In this document: positions 13,467 to 25,214 of the stretch, piece by piece
Layout: each line of letters starts with the position of its first letter
Numbering within the stretch: position 1 is the stretch's first letter
Source: Epiperipatus broadwayi
Taxonomy: Eukaryota; Onychophora; Udeonychophora; Euonychophora; Peripatidae
Direction: 5' to 3'
Assembly: GCA_028023455.1 (NCBI GenBank)
Contig: JAQFVV010012512.1
Coordinates: 2,086,413-2,150,412, forward strand
DNA length: 64,000 nt
Notes under the pieces: generated by a model
Databases searched by the model: none
Told to the model about the DNA's origin: nothing
The model's input: the letters and a program-made list of their open reading frames with translations, nothing else
Translations under genes and position numbers: made by a program

Positions 13467-15400
13467 ATTTCTAAACATTCAATAATTTAATGACAAATGA
13501 TGTAAATAGTCAACATATATGACATATAAGTGTGTGTTAAATGAAATATTTTCATATTTAAGAAAATATAGCTATCTGCATTTAAATGCTTATATGAACC
13601 AAGATTTGAAATTCAACAGAATCATTTTATTTTACCAAAACCATAAACCCCAAAAGAAAGAAGCTATTGTATAGGTTAATAAGAAAAATATTGCATAGTC
13701 TCAGGAAGATGGCTCTCTGACAACATTAAAAGGCAATATTATTTCTATTTACATGGATATGATCTTTTTGTTTATATTCTTTATCAATTTAAAAATCCAT
13801 AAAAATATTTAATTCAACAAATACATATTTCCGGAGAACGCCTATAAAAATAGCTTTCTGAGTTTAAATCCTTAGAAAAACTTGAGTTTGAAGTAAAAAA
13901 TAACCATTTTTATTTCACTAACACCTCAAACAAAGGAGCTATTGAATAGATTACAAAAAAAAAAACTTGTATAGCTTCAGGAATGTTAATTAGTAATTAA
14001 TAGTTTACCGGTAACATCAAAAGGCAAAGTTATCTCTTTATTTTTATTCTTTATAAATGTATACATATATCATCATGGTCTAAATTTAAACCTGGGATAT
14101 TTTATATTTGTAAAAAAAAATTTTTTTAATTGTTATTCTTATTTGGTTTTAAAAACAGCAAATAGTTTACCTTATTAATGAATAGTGATTGACAATTCAT
14201 CTTGATGTAAGATAACATAAGTAATTTTAATTTTAATTTAAACAGTCAATATATTAAATTCTTGTTATGTTTTATATAGCAATAAAACATAAAGCTAATA
14301 TTTTATTCTTAGAAAGAATTAATAAAATTAATTATGTATTCATAACTTAATTTGTTGATATTTTTATTTACGACATACATTTAATGAATAAACCTCAATA
14401 TAGATAAAGAAAATAGTCAATTATTATTTAAAGGTGTGTAAATGAATGTATACAAATTTCTATGTTTATATGATTAAACCTATATTAAATTATAAATATT
14501 TAAAATATTATTTAGATATAAATATTTAAATGGATGTTTAAAATATAGAATATTGCATATTAAATAGATAAATATATAAGGAATGTTTATATTTTATTCA
14601 AAATGTGATTTTTAGAATGTATTACAAGTTGAATTTGAGCTAAACCATAGAAAACAATATGTAGGATAATCACATAATTGTGACATTATCAAGAAAAAGT
14701 TATATAAGCCCTTGATCTTAGTTTGGTCTATCTGTCTCTTAATCTGAATCTTAATAAAGAAAGTACATAAACTTCATTCATTATATAGTTTATAATATTA
14801 TGAAGTTTTTACAGAAAACATTTACTCAAAAGACTTCTGTTTTTGGGAGATCTGCACAACCTTGGATGTGTAATGTAATTCAGAAACTACAAATTATATA
14901 AAATCATGGAATAAATCAAATGTTGCAATGTGAATCATTCAAAAAATAATATATGGTATACAATGTAAAATTCATTATGGAAATAATTTAAAATGCTACA
15001 ATATCTAATTCATTCTGGATTATATTTTAAGTACTACAATATTTATTGTGGAAATACTAAAAAAACAATCAATGCTGGTTACTATTGTAAAAAGAAAAAT
15101 GTTAATGTACAATATTTGTTATGGGATGCTTTATTTAAAAGTTGTATTTGAAAATGAATAAAACATCAAGTACAACACTTGTTTCACATTTCTGCATACT
15201 ACTGAAAACATTAATATTTTAAATTAAGAAAATAACTGTTTTAAATAGTTTTATTTTGAAATATTCATAATTTTCTATTTAAATTAAATCAATAATTGCA
15301 AAGAAATAAAGTCATATATTATGTGACTTAATTTAATAAGCATGCATTACAAATGTTATATAATGAGCCTGCCAATAGCTCTTAACAGGCTTTTCAGAAT
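13467..15400. other. AT-rich spacer, no gene seen
   Basis: Low-complexity AT sequence. A loosely repeated pattern of the type 'ATTCATTATGGAAATAA...CTACAATAT' between about 14930 and 15110 suggests a decayed short-period tandem repeat. No coding feature is supported. Confidence 0.45.
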
Positions 15401-15406
15401 ATTTTT

Positions 15407-15447
15407 ATCCTCAGACCAGTTTTTAGCTCTGACTTTCATCAGTGAGA
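15407..15447 (-). ncRNA. Hammerhead-like motif, partly degenerate
   Basis: Minus strand: a stem I arm TCTCA pairs with TGAGGA (five pairs, one wobble) around an intact CTGATGA box, a weak stem II, AAAA in place of GAAA, and a two-pair stem III (AC-TG-GT) followed by the C of a GTC cleavage triplet. The layout matches the two motifs at 27165-27219 and 27489-27543. The third stem I pair is T-A here and T-G there, so pairing is kept despite the base change. The lost G of the GAAA box should abolish activity. Confidence 0.45.
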
Positions 15448-15577
15448 TGCTAGGATGTTCAACCTGTAGTATAAACTTCCTAGCATTTTAAATTTGTTAA
15501 TTATATATAATAAATTTTGCACATATATTTTGATAAGCTTTATGAAGTGCATAATTATTCTTTCTTCTATGTTTTGA

Positions 15578-15663
15578 TTTTCCATTCAGCTTAATGCATT
15601 TTCAATGTAATGCATAATAATTATAGTACATTGCACTGAAAATGTATTAAGCTGAATGGAAAA
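15578..15663. repeat. Palindromic hairpin
   Basis: Arms 15578-15612 and 15629-15663 are inverted 35-base copies with two or three mismatches around a 16-base spacer; each contains CATTCAGCTTAATGCATT or its complement. No gene is associated. Confidence 0.75.
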
Positions 15664-15717
15664 CCAAAAAATTAAATAATAAATAATTGCACATGTTGTA
15701 AAGCATAACATATATAT

Positions 15718-16272
15718 ACTGATGTGAACAAACTAGCTCGAAACCATGGTCTGAAGGTTGGAGACAGCAAAAGAGATATTGAATTCTATCTCTCTCAGCA
15801 TTTACGTAAACAAAGCTTATTAGTGAGCTATTGGTAAAGCTCCATCTAGTGATCATAAAATGCAAGCTAAGAGCAAGTTATGAAATTTATAACTTGTTTT
15901 GTTTATCATAAATGTACCCTTGAAGGTTTCTGCAATGATATAGATTGCAGAGGCTTTTACTATATGGTGAAACTGAACTGAATTCAGACCCATATAGCTA
16001 TCTAGTTTGTTTGACTGGATTTGAAGATATTTACGTATCTGAAAAATTCATGCTTTCAAGTTGATAGAAATATGTTTCATAAGTGCTGATTTTAGAGTTG
16101 GTATTTAGATCTAGTTTCTAGTCTTCCTACCTTTACTGAGGTGGGCCAACTAGCTCAAAACCATGATCTGAAAGTTGGAAACAACAAAAGAGATATTGAA
16201 TTCTATCTCTCTCAGCATTTATGTAAACAAAGCTTGTTAGGGAGATATTGGTAAAGCTCCATCTAGTGATAT
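15718..16272. repeat. Direct repeat pair, about 135 bp each
   Basis: 15718-15855 and 16138-16272 are close direct copies sharing AAGAGATATTGAATTCTATC and TGGTAAAGCTCCATCTAGTG, separated by about 280 bases. The second copy ends where the TA-rich target of the LTR element begins. The intervening part shares TATATGGGTCTGAATTCAGT (minus strand near 15970-16000) with the element at 27.36 kb, so both belong to one dispersed repeat family. Confidence 0.6.
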
Positions 16273-16290
16273 ATATATATATGTATATAT

Positions 16291-18074
16291 TGTACCGGGT
16301 TCGAATATGCATCCTCGAAACACCGGCCTCTTAGGCAGAGAAGAACATATTCAGAGAAATATGTATGTCCAAATGATAACTATAAAATATATATAACTAG
16401 TGTTACATTTCCAGGACATAACTTCTTCTTGGCTGTTGAGTTCAACACCACATTCAAAGCACTTTTTTTGTTTGTGTATAAACACGGGCACCAGCTATCT
16501 ACTCAAAGAGAATAAACAATGCACTTTGAGCAATGGCCACTAACTCAATGCCCAAATCCATGACTAGCTCAGCTGTTTGTAATCACTAATAGATTATACA
16601 TAATTAGTGGTTAAAAGAATTGATAAAAGAATTGTAAAAGGAATTTATAAAAGAGATTGATAAAAGAATTGACCGACAAATAGAGTTTAATTTTAAAGAC
16701 AATTTATTAACTAACATTAAATTACTAAATTTAAACATCTTTATAATTTAATATAATACACATTTTAAATTAACATTTCTAAACTAGTTTAAATATTCTT
16801 GTAGATTTTAATAATAGAACACTGGTATTTATCTGATTTAACTAATAACACTGATATAATGATCACGCACATATTAACTCATATAGCATTCACAAATATA
16901 GTAATAAAGCATTAATAGCATTTGAAACTTAAACACACATATCAATAGTTTATTTTATGTATGATATAGAGTTCATATAATTAGACTCTTGGAGGATTCA
17001 CACAAATTAATGCAATGCAATGGCTATTACAGTATAAACGAAAATAAGCAAATGTTTTACCTAGGATTTTGAACGTAGATTTAGAACTTTGTTTCTTCTT
17101 GTTTTCTGCTTCTTCCAGTACGAATGCTTCCAGCCGGCTGGGACATTTCCTTGACGAGTTTCATTATTCTTTATGATTATTATTATTGAAAACAATTAGA
17201 TATTGATGGAGATTTCCAAGTTATTAAGTTGACATTATTTCATGGGCAGATCTTGCTGTTTTTATCGGACATCAACCTGTGGAGTAAACGTGCATTCCCA
17301 AAATCTTCTCAGCACTGGATTTTGTTTCTGGATACCATTAACTTAACTGACTCAATTAATTTCTGCACTCAACTCACTCAATTAATTTGTGAACTGAACT
17401 GTCTGATAAAAAAGTCTATTTATACCTGCGATGTGTTGTCCTTGTAGTATCCTCCGGCAAAATCTGTTGTCAAAATTCCAGTGATAATCCTTTGACAACG
17501 TGTTTTGGAAGATTGCTTAATTAGTAATAGCCATGCAAAATGTATTGTTTTATATTTTAATTAATATCTAATCCTTTGGAGACAAGCTTTTTAATCCTGT
17601 AGTTTTATATTTTAATTAATAGCCATTGCCATGTTTTTTAATGATAATCTTCTTTAACTTTCATTTATTTATAATAACATTTATTACGCATACATTTATT
17701 CTATTATTGACAATCGCACATGTATTATTAGTTTTAAGATTTTTTTTTTTTAATTCGAATGAAAAGCGATTTGGATTTTTTTAAACTTTAAATTATTTAT
17801 ATTTTACGAATACTAATAAGAAAACTCTTTACTCCCTTTTTATGAAACCTTTAGTTTAACTTTTCTAACTACAATTTCCCTCCCCTCTTTTAATTGATCA
17901 ATTTTAACTTTTATTTCAAAAACTAATGATAGAAAACTATTTGACTCTTATTCTTTTCGAAAACAAACTGTAATAAACTCTTCAACATCTAATTTTACGT
18001 TTTTCTTTTATGAAAGATTATTTTAATAATTTTTTTTAGATAAAATTATATGTGCCAATATCAATATTGGTACA
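16291..18074 (-). repeat. 3' LTR (element orientation)
   Basis: 1784 bases, TGTACC...GGTACA. It is alignable end to end with 20608-22405, with scattered substitutions and small indels. It is the 3' LTR because the G-run polypurine tract abuts its 18074 edge on the minus strand. The open frame at 17229-17447 is repeated at the same place in the other LTR and is not a gene. Confidence 0.8.
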
Positions 18075-18077
18075 TTA

Positions 18078-18092
18078 CACCCCCCCCTTTGA
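18078..18092 (-). other. Polypurine tract
   Basis: On the plus strand eight C are followed by TTT; on the minus strand this reads AAAGGGGGGGGTG immediately before the LTR start TGTACC. This is the expected plus-strand primer of an LTR element, and it sets the element on the minus strand. Confidence 0.7.
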
Positions 18093-18330
18093 GAGTAAAA
18101 TGCATCATTTTGACCATTTTATCTCTGACAACATTAAATTTTAATTTATTATTCTTTTTAAGTTTGCTTTTTTGATATCTTTTACTTTACATACCAAGGG
18201 CAATCTTCAATTATGCTTTACTTCTTTCTATGTTGGCAACATTGTTTACCATGTTCTGAGTCCTAGATAGTGACCATGAGGACAAACTACCATTGTGGCA
18301 CAGGGATCTTTTATAAATGAAGCTTCGGCT

Positions 18331-18522
18331 GCCGATTCTCTTGATCGGACTTTGACTAAGAAAAGGTCAGTGCAAATGGCAGGAATTTCAACTGTCCATT
18401 TCTGACTTATGCTCTGGAAAATGATTGCCGATTCTCTTGATCGGACTTTGACTAAGAAGAGGATGCTGCAAATGGCAGGAATTTCAACTGTCCATTTCCG
18501 ACTTACGCTTTGGAAAATGAGG
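18331..18522. repeat. Tandem duplication, 96-bp period
   Basis: Two adjacent copies starting at 18331 and 18427 share GCCGATTCTCTTGATCGGAC and CAAATGGCAGGAATTTCAAC. The plus-strand open frame over 18409-18606 results from this duplication and is antisense to the element, so I do not call it. Confidence 0.7.
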
Positions 18523-20582
18523 TACGAGATATGGGGATTCTCACCTGAAAAAGATACTTATGACTTACTCTGGTTGTCACCAGTGTGCATTTTAAAAGAG
18601 GAATGATCCTGGCCAATCCGTTATGGGTACTAAAATTTATCCAGTTGACAGCTTTAAACTTAACCTTAACTAAAATATTTCTATACTACCCTCATTCCCT
18701 TTAGATTCAAACCCTTATACACTCCTAATACAACTTAGATTGACTTTTATTTATATTATTTTAACCTTTCAATATATATTTTAAATACACATGAACGTTA
18801 CTTTAACATATTTACTTCTATTACACAAATCTGACAATATTATTTTTTAAACCACTATGAACATCATTCAAATAGATTAGTCTTAGGATATTATTTTTAA
18901 ACCATTACTTTAACTTCTTTATTTAACATGCGTGTATTCAAAAAAAAACTTTTACTTTATTACGATCCATTTATTTATTCAACCTTTATTAACTTGCATA
19001 TATTCAAAAACTATTTTATTTTATTACGAGTCATTCTTTATTATTTTATTGTAGTTTTTTTTTTTTAGACAATTTATTTACACCCTACCTATTTCCAATA
19101 TTTTATTTATTTAATCCTACAAGCTTTACTTTTAAACATTAATTTGACCTATTAATTTAACTTGATTTTATTGATTTTTTATTTATTTGAACTGTTTGTT
19201 TACAAGCATTTCTTTTTAATTAATATGTGCGTGGAGAAAAAAAAATCTTTTATTTTGCGAAGCCTCCGTTATTATTATTGCTTTCAAACATTTAATTTAT
19301 TATTCAGTTATTTTTAATTTTAGTATTTTAGTTTTAAATAGAAGTTTCAGATTTAAACTTCTCAAATTATTGACATTAGAATAATCATATCCCTGCTCAT
19401 TGTCCATTTCCGGTCCTTTTTGTTTATTACCTTTAATATTCCACCCGTTTACTAACTTTTAAACTATGTCAGGCACTTCCTTCTTTCTTTCTATTAACTC
19501 ACTAACATAAATTATACTCCATATTCTCACATCTCTCCTTAGATTAAAATTTCTTTTATCTCTTTCTCTTTCCATTCTATTTTCTACCTTGTATTTTAGA
19601 AAACCTTTAAGTTTCACAGACCTCCATATTTTTTTTAACTGTGAATTTTTTTCCTATTCTTTCTTTTAGTTTTAAATCTCCGTTTAAAATGAACACAAAC
19701 TTTTACTTTAACCTTTTTAAATTTTTGTAAAAACTTTTCAACGCTATCTTCTACTTTGCACCTATATATCTTTTCTATTTCTTGGTCTACATTTGTTTCT
19801 ACCTTATTGGTCGCAATGCTATCTGATTCTAATTCAATTTCTATCTTTTTGATTACCTCAACTTCCTTTTCATCTTCCTGATTTTCTTTAACTAAATCTA
19901 CCTTTATAATTTTTTGGTTCTTCCTGTAATTTCACATCTTATTTTCTTCATTTCTCTAATTTCCGTTCTAAGTTCATTAATTTCCCATTTAACCTGACTA
20001 ATTTCTTCCTTCAATTCTGCTTTGAGTTCTTCTTTGAGCTCTTGTTGGCTTTGCTCAAATTTCTGACACAATTCTGTTGACTTTGTTTAATTTCTCGTAT
20101 TATATTCATCATCATTTTCATCATCATCTGCATGTCAGACATTTCTTCTTTCTCCTTTTCTACTAACTGGGGATTTTTTAAATATATTGGGCTTTCTTTT
20201 GGATTCATTTTCGAAAATTTCAATTTCAAAGTTTTTTTTTTCTATTAAACTAGCGCTTATGTTAAACTAAATTTAAATATGACTTACTTATTTATTTTTC
20301 TTACTAAGATGGAAACACACACTGATTTCACCCCTTTTTGTCCCTTTCTCTACCCGATCTTAATGCTTTAACTTCACCCATAATACCCAATTGTCTCTGA
20401 TTTAACATAATGATTTATTTTAGATAACGTAAATAGCATAAGTCTCTTTTCATTTAAAGAAAAAAAAGTTTTCGGTCAATTTTTTTTAAAAATTAAAACA
20501 CTTTTACATATGTAATTTAGCTTTTGTATAAAAATTGTTTCGAACAAGAAACAAAGTATTTAATTACTACCGTTTCTTAGGT

Positions 20583-20606
20583 CCAGCCCCAAGTTGGGTA
20601 AAGCCA
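20583..20606 (-). other. Primer-binding-site-like sequence (tRNA-Lys type)
   Basis: Minus strand, directly after the 5' LTR: TGGCTTTACCCAACTTGGGG followed by C. This keeps the CCCAAC-TGGGGC core of the tRNA-Lys(1,2) primer site (TGGCGCCCAACGTGGGGC, established knowledge) with a short insertion near its start. The second LTR element in this window has a cleaner version at 56906-56923. Confidence 0.55.
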
Positions 20607-20607
20607 T

Positions 20608-22405
20608 TGTACCGGGTTCGAATATGTGCCCTCAAAACATCGGCCTCTTAGGCAGAGAAGAACATATTTGAAGAAATATGTATGTCCAAACGATAACTAT
20701 AAAATATATATAACTAGCGTTACATTTCCAGGACATAACTTCTTCTCAGCTGTTGAGTTCAACACCACATTCAAAGCACTTTTTTTGTTTGTGTATAAAC
20801 ACGGGCGCCAGCTATCTATTCAAAAAGAATAAACAATGCACTTTGAGCAAGGGCCACTAACTCAATGCCTAAATCCACGACTAGCTCAGCTGTTTGTAAT
20901 CACTAATAGATGATAATAATTAGGTGTTAAAAGAATTGATAAAAGAATTGTAAAAGGAATTTATAAAAGAGATTGATAAAAGAATTGACCGACAAATAGA
21001 GTTTAATTTTAAAGACAATTTATTAACTAACATTAAATTACTAAATTTAAACATCTTTATAATTTAATATAATACACACACATTTTAAATTAACATTTCT
21101 AAACTAGTTTAAATATTCTTGTAGATTTTAATAATAGAACACTGGTATTTATCTAATTTAACTAATAATACTGATATAATGATCATGCACATATTAACTC
21201 ATATAACATTCACAAATATAGTAATAAAGCATTAATAGCATTTGAAACTTAAACACACATATCAATAGTTCATTTTATGTATGATATAGAATTCATATAA
21301 TTAGACTCCTGGAGGATTCTCACGAATTAATGCAATGCAATGGCTATTACAGTATAAACGAAAATAAGCAAATGTTTTACCTAAGATTTTGAACGTAGAT
21401 TTAGAACTTTGTTTCTTCTTGTTTTCTGCTTCTTCCAGTACGAATGCTTCCAGCCCGCTGGGACATTTTCTTGATGAGTTTCTTTATTCTTCATGATTAT
21501 TATTATTGAAAACAATTAGATATTGATGGAGATTTCCAAGTTGTTAAATTGACATTATTTCACGGGCAGATATTGCTGTTTTCATCGGACATCAGGCTGT
21601 GGAAAAAACATGCATTCCCAAAATCTTCTCAGCACTGCATTTTGGTTCTGGATACCATTAACTTAACTGACTCAATTAATTTCTGCACTCAACTCGCTCA
21701 ATTAATTTGTGAACTGAACTGTCCGATAAAAAACTCTATTTATACCTGCGATGTGTTGTCCTTGTAGTATCCTCCAGAAAAATCTGTTGTCGAAATTCCA
21801 GTGATAATCCTTTGACAATGTGTTTTGAAAGATCACTTAATTAGTAATAGCCATGCAAAATGTATTGTTTTATATTTTAATTAATATCTAATCCTTTGGA
21901 GACAAGCTTTTTAATCCTGTAGTTTTATATTTTAATTAATAGCCATTGCCGTGTTTTTTAATGATAATCTTCTTTAACTTTCATTTATTTATAATAACAT
22001 TTATTACACATACATTTATTCTATTATTGACAATCGCACATATATACGCACATATATTACTAGTTTTAAGATTAGTTTTCTTTAATTCGAATGAAAAGAG
22101 ATTTGTATTTTTTTAAACTTTAAATTATTTATATTTTACGAATACTAATAAAAAAACTCTTTACTCCCTTTTTATGAAACCTTTAGTTTAACTTTTCTAA
22201 CTATGATTTCCCTCCCCTCTTTTAATTGATCAATTTTAACTTTTATTTCAAAAACTAATGATAGAAAACTATTTGACTCTTATTCTTTTCGAAAACAAAC
22301 TGTAACAAACTCTTCAACATCTAATTTTACGTTTTTCTTTTATGAAAGATTATTTTAATAATTTTTTTAGATAAAATTATATGTGCTAATATCAATATTG
22401 GTACA
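20608..22405 (-). repeat. 5' LTR (element orientation)
   Basis: 1798 bases, TGTACC...GGTACA, the partner of 16291-18074. Its outer edge at 22405 runs straight into an AT/GT microsatellite (22406-22440). The minus strand should carry the promoter, but no box stands out against the AT-rich background. Confidence 0.8.
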
Positions 22406-22439
<34 letters not shown>

Positions 22440-22467
22440 ATGGAAAATTTATTATACTTATATTAAA

Positions 22468-22560
22468 TAATCTATAATATTAATAAGCCAATAAGCTAAT
22501 ACACATGTGCTTTGCAGATGTCACGATATTAGCTTATTGGCTTATTAATATTATAGATTA
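22468..22560. repeat. Perfect 34-bp inverted repeat
   Basis: Arms 22468-22501 and 22527-22560 are exact inverted copies (ATTAATAAGCCAATAAGCTA is part of the left arm) with a 25-base loop ACACATGTGC...GATG-type. The perfection contrasts with the decayed surroundings. Confidence 0.85.
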
Positions 22561-24067
22561 TAAAAAAACATCGTGCTATATAAAAAATAAATGTCTTGTT
22601 TATATTAAATAAGTGGAAATTTCTGTTATATTTTTATTTTAGAAAAATCACAATAAGATTTTAGTAGACAGTGACCAATGAAAATAATAAACTGTAAATA
22701 CTTTTTTGCATTTAGAAATGAATTCTCCTCTAACTGCAGTTCAAGTTCTTATATAGAGATCAAGTGTAATGGTAAATACATACATATTTATGGAAACAAT
22801 ATCTCACAACTTTTCCTACTTTTCTTATCGTGTAAAAGATTCTATCATCATCAGTCGAATGATATAATTTAATAATTTTTAACAGATGTAATTGTTGCTT
22901 AAGCTTATCTCTTCCGGGATTTTGAATCTGTTGTCAAAGCAACATCTATGGATAGAAATTGAATGTATGATTACTGGTGCTGATAAGCTTGGGTTGTTAC
23001 AAAGTGATTTATATTGTTGAACTATATAGCTTTATCCAAAAGCAAGTTTATTATTTGTTTCTATAGATACATAGAATAAAATTATATTAGTAAAAATATG
23101 TATTTTAAACAAACAACCTAAAATAAATGTGCAAACCTTGTGAAACTACACACAAATGTAAAATTATTATATATATTTATAAAATTCCACCAGGAACTAG
23201 ACAACTTTTAATTTTTATTTGTATTAAGTTCAACAACTTTTGTTTTATGGTAGGAATTTTTTAAAACTTATGTTATTTTTTATTTTAATATGAGGTGTTT
23301 ATGTTTTTCCTTTTTGTAATTATGAATGATATATAGGTCATGCTGAACTTGTATTTTAAAAATTTACTTAAACTATGTTGTCTAATTAATTGGGGTTTTT
23401 TTCTTTTCACATGTATGTTTATATAATGTGCGCACATTCATGTATGATGTTCAATTTACTACTTGCTTGCATTTTAATAGTAATGGAAGAAAATGAAAAA
23501 TTTTAGAATTTTTATTAATATTAGATTGTGCAGTCTATATAACATTCTTCTATGCAGTCTTTTGTTTTCAAACTCAGTAGCATTAGATTTTTATTGCTCT
23601 CATACACGAGAAACTAGTGAAGTGGACAGATTTTTGTTTTATCATTTTAAAAGTTACTCTTGTAGGTGAACACGTTTGGTAAGTCAAAAGAAAACAACAT
23701 AATTTTCTAATTATCTTTGAATAAAATTAATCCTTTTTTTTCTGAGTAAAATTAATCAAATAAAAATTTCAATTAGGCTGCTAAACCTTCTAATTACCTA
23801 TATGCACAACAATTCAAAGCATTATGTTATTAAATAATGCAATAATGATCTATAGACGAATATATTAGATTAGCATTGTGATGAACATATAAAATAGTTT
23901 GTATTGCAATCTAACCATTACTTAAAAAGTTTTTGTATTCCAATGAAGATTGACCTTCTAAATTGAGCATTTTATTAAAGATTTCAATGAATGATATAAG
24001 TTCTTAATTAATATTGCATTTGTTTTTTGTCCAATTTAAAACTAGTAAGATAAGCAATTTTGTATAA
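22561..24067. other. AT-rich spacer, no gene seen
   Basis: No domain-bearing frame. A short imperfect inverted pair (TAAGCTTATC / GATAAGCTT) flanks about 22903-22992, possibly a small decayed element. Confidence 0.45.
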
Positions 24068-24172
24068 TTTTTTCTCATGTGTCATAGCATCAGCCGGGAA
24101 GCGAACCCGCTAACGCAGGACAACTGCTTGTAAATTAGCTGTTGCTGACCTCTCGACCACCAATGTTTGACA
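24068..24172 (-). mobile_element. tRNA-derived SINE, copy 1
   Basis: The minus strand begins with a tRNA-like A-box region (GGTGGTCGAGAGGTCAGC), has a B-box-like GGGTTCGCTTCCCGG, ends in CTATGACACATGAG and is followed by an A-rich tail. It is a short pol III-type SINE of about 95 bases. Close relatives lie at 25621, 32251 and 50799 and a more distant one at 43823. Confidence 0.75.
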
Positions 24173-24261
24173 ATTTTTTTTATTATAATTTTTAGACAAA
24201 TAAAGTCTCATATACCTAAACGTATGCTTAAGTTTATTCATGAAAGAAACAACTTCTAATA

Positions 24262-24464
24262 TATTACTAAGATATTTCACAAGCCAGATTCCTAAAAAAT
24301 CATTTAAATGAACTTGTAAATAACACCTACCTTTTGTTTCATCAATCTAATCAATCATATTTCATTAACAGAATAGATTGTTATTGATATAGCACAAGGC
24401 TGACACTTTACAAATTCATTTTAATTTCTATTTAGGAATCTAGCTTGTGAAATATCATAGTAAC
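24262..24464. repeat. Fold-back element
   Basis: Arms 24262-24329 and 24397-24464 are imperfect inverted copies, both carrying GATATTTCACAAGC-AGATTCCTAAA. The centre is about 67 bases. It is non-coding. Confidence 0.65.
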
Positions 24465-24997
24465 AAATTTGGATTTGTTTTCTCCATGAAAAGGTTTATA
24501 ATTTTAGCATTATATATTTGATAAGCCATAAAACTTTATTAAATGCAATTAAATTATCCTTAAATTTATATATAATATACTTACACATTATGTACACACA
24601 CACATACATATATATCATATGTGAGTATACATCATCATGTGTAATGTATATTTTTGCTAGAATTTGCATGTGTGTGTAAAACATTATTTCATTTATGCAA
24701 AAGTTTGTGATTTTAATGCATGTGTGTGCTTTATTCAGCTTCTGCATATAGAACTGAAAAAGGTAAATATTTAGGTTATTTGCGTCACCAAAGGCATTAG
24801 TTGAAGATGAAATGGTGAATTGAATTTAAAATAATAATAAAAATGTATTATATAAAAAATAAGTATGTAAACAAAAAATTTATCAGTAAGTGTGAAGAAT
24901 ACAAATTGTTGCAGAAAAAATGTTATGAAATAATATTATTTTAAATTGCATATTACATTAATTTAAATTATCTAAGCTTTATTTATATACAATATTA
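24465..24997. other. AT-rich spacer, no gene seen
   Basis: It contains a TATA/CACA-rich patch near 24590-24730; the minus-strand frame there is low-complexity and is not called. Confidence 0.45.
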
Positions 24998-25214
24998 GAG
25001 GGGTTTTAAACCCAGACTTTCAAGCTTCCTGTAGTCATCCACTCCATCTTATACAACCGATACACGTGCCCACATACATGTGAAAAAGATCAATGATCTC
25101 CAATATACATATTTCATGCCGAACCAGCACTCATCAGTTGTATCATGTGTGTCGGTTGTATAATAAGGAGTGGTTGGTTAAAGGGAGCTTGGAAGTCTAG
25201 GTTCAAATTTTCTC
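24998..25214 (-). repeat. Fold-back/MITE-like element, copy 2 (best hammerhead core)
   Basis: The outer ends are inverted copies: TTTAAACCCAGACTTTCAAG on the left against TTTGAACCTAGACTTCCAAG on the right (reverse complement). Similarity runs inwards about 65 bases through ATACAACCGA-CACA. It is the most compact complete copy of the family at about 217 bases. It is non-coding and encloses the hammerhead-like motif at 25095-25145. Confidence 0.7.
25095..25145 (-). ncRNA. Hammerhead-ribozyme-like motif, core boxes intact
   Basis: Read on the minus strand: an ACAA arm, the invariant CTGATGA box (25131-25137), stem II GTGC...GCAT closing a seven-base loop, the invariant GAAA (25112-25115), a three-pair stem III (ATA-TG-TAT) and cleavage-site A (triplet ATA), then the stem I return arm TTGG. 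This is the element order of a type I hammerhead with a very short stem III. Stem I is weak in this copy (three pairs, then mismatches), but other copies have CCAA against TTGG plus AATCT against AGATT. Read by eye; activity is untested. Confidence 0.55.

Larger units (their letters stand above)
18075..20607 (-). pseudogene. Decayed LTR-element interior
   Basis: About 2.5 kb between the LTRs. Frames are broken throughout. The only stretch with some character is a minus-strand frame at 20229-20011 beginning near MNPKESPIYLKNPQL and continuing into a methionine- and lysine-rich, probably coiled-coil segment. It sits where gag would start, about 350 bases after the primer site, but I see no CCHC knuckle, protease, RT or integrase motif. 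A 96-base tandem duplication lies at 18331-18522. Confidence 0.5.
16291..22405 (-). mobile_element. LTR retrotransposon with decayed, probably non-autonomous interior
   Basis: Two direct repeats of about 1.8 kb (16291-18074 and 20608-22405) both begin TGTACC and end GGTACA, the canonical TG...CA LTR ends. On the minus strand a polypurine tract (AAAGGGGGGGG) lies just upstream of the 16291-18074 LTR, and a tRNA-Lys-like primer site lies just downstream of the other, which fixes the orientation. The 2.5 kb interior has no recognisable protease, reverse transcriptase or integrase. Flanks are AT-repeat, compatible with a 4-bp ATAT target duplication but not proof of one. Ty3/Gypsy is a reasonable guess without protein evidence. 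Confidence 0.8.

Noticed and set aside
17229-17447. 72-codon frame repeated at 21549-21767
   Set aside because: Same position in two LTRs of one element, and antisense to it; a by-product of LTR duplication.
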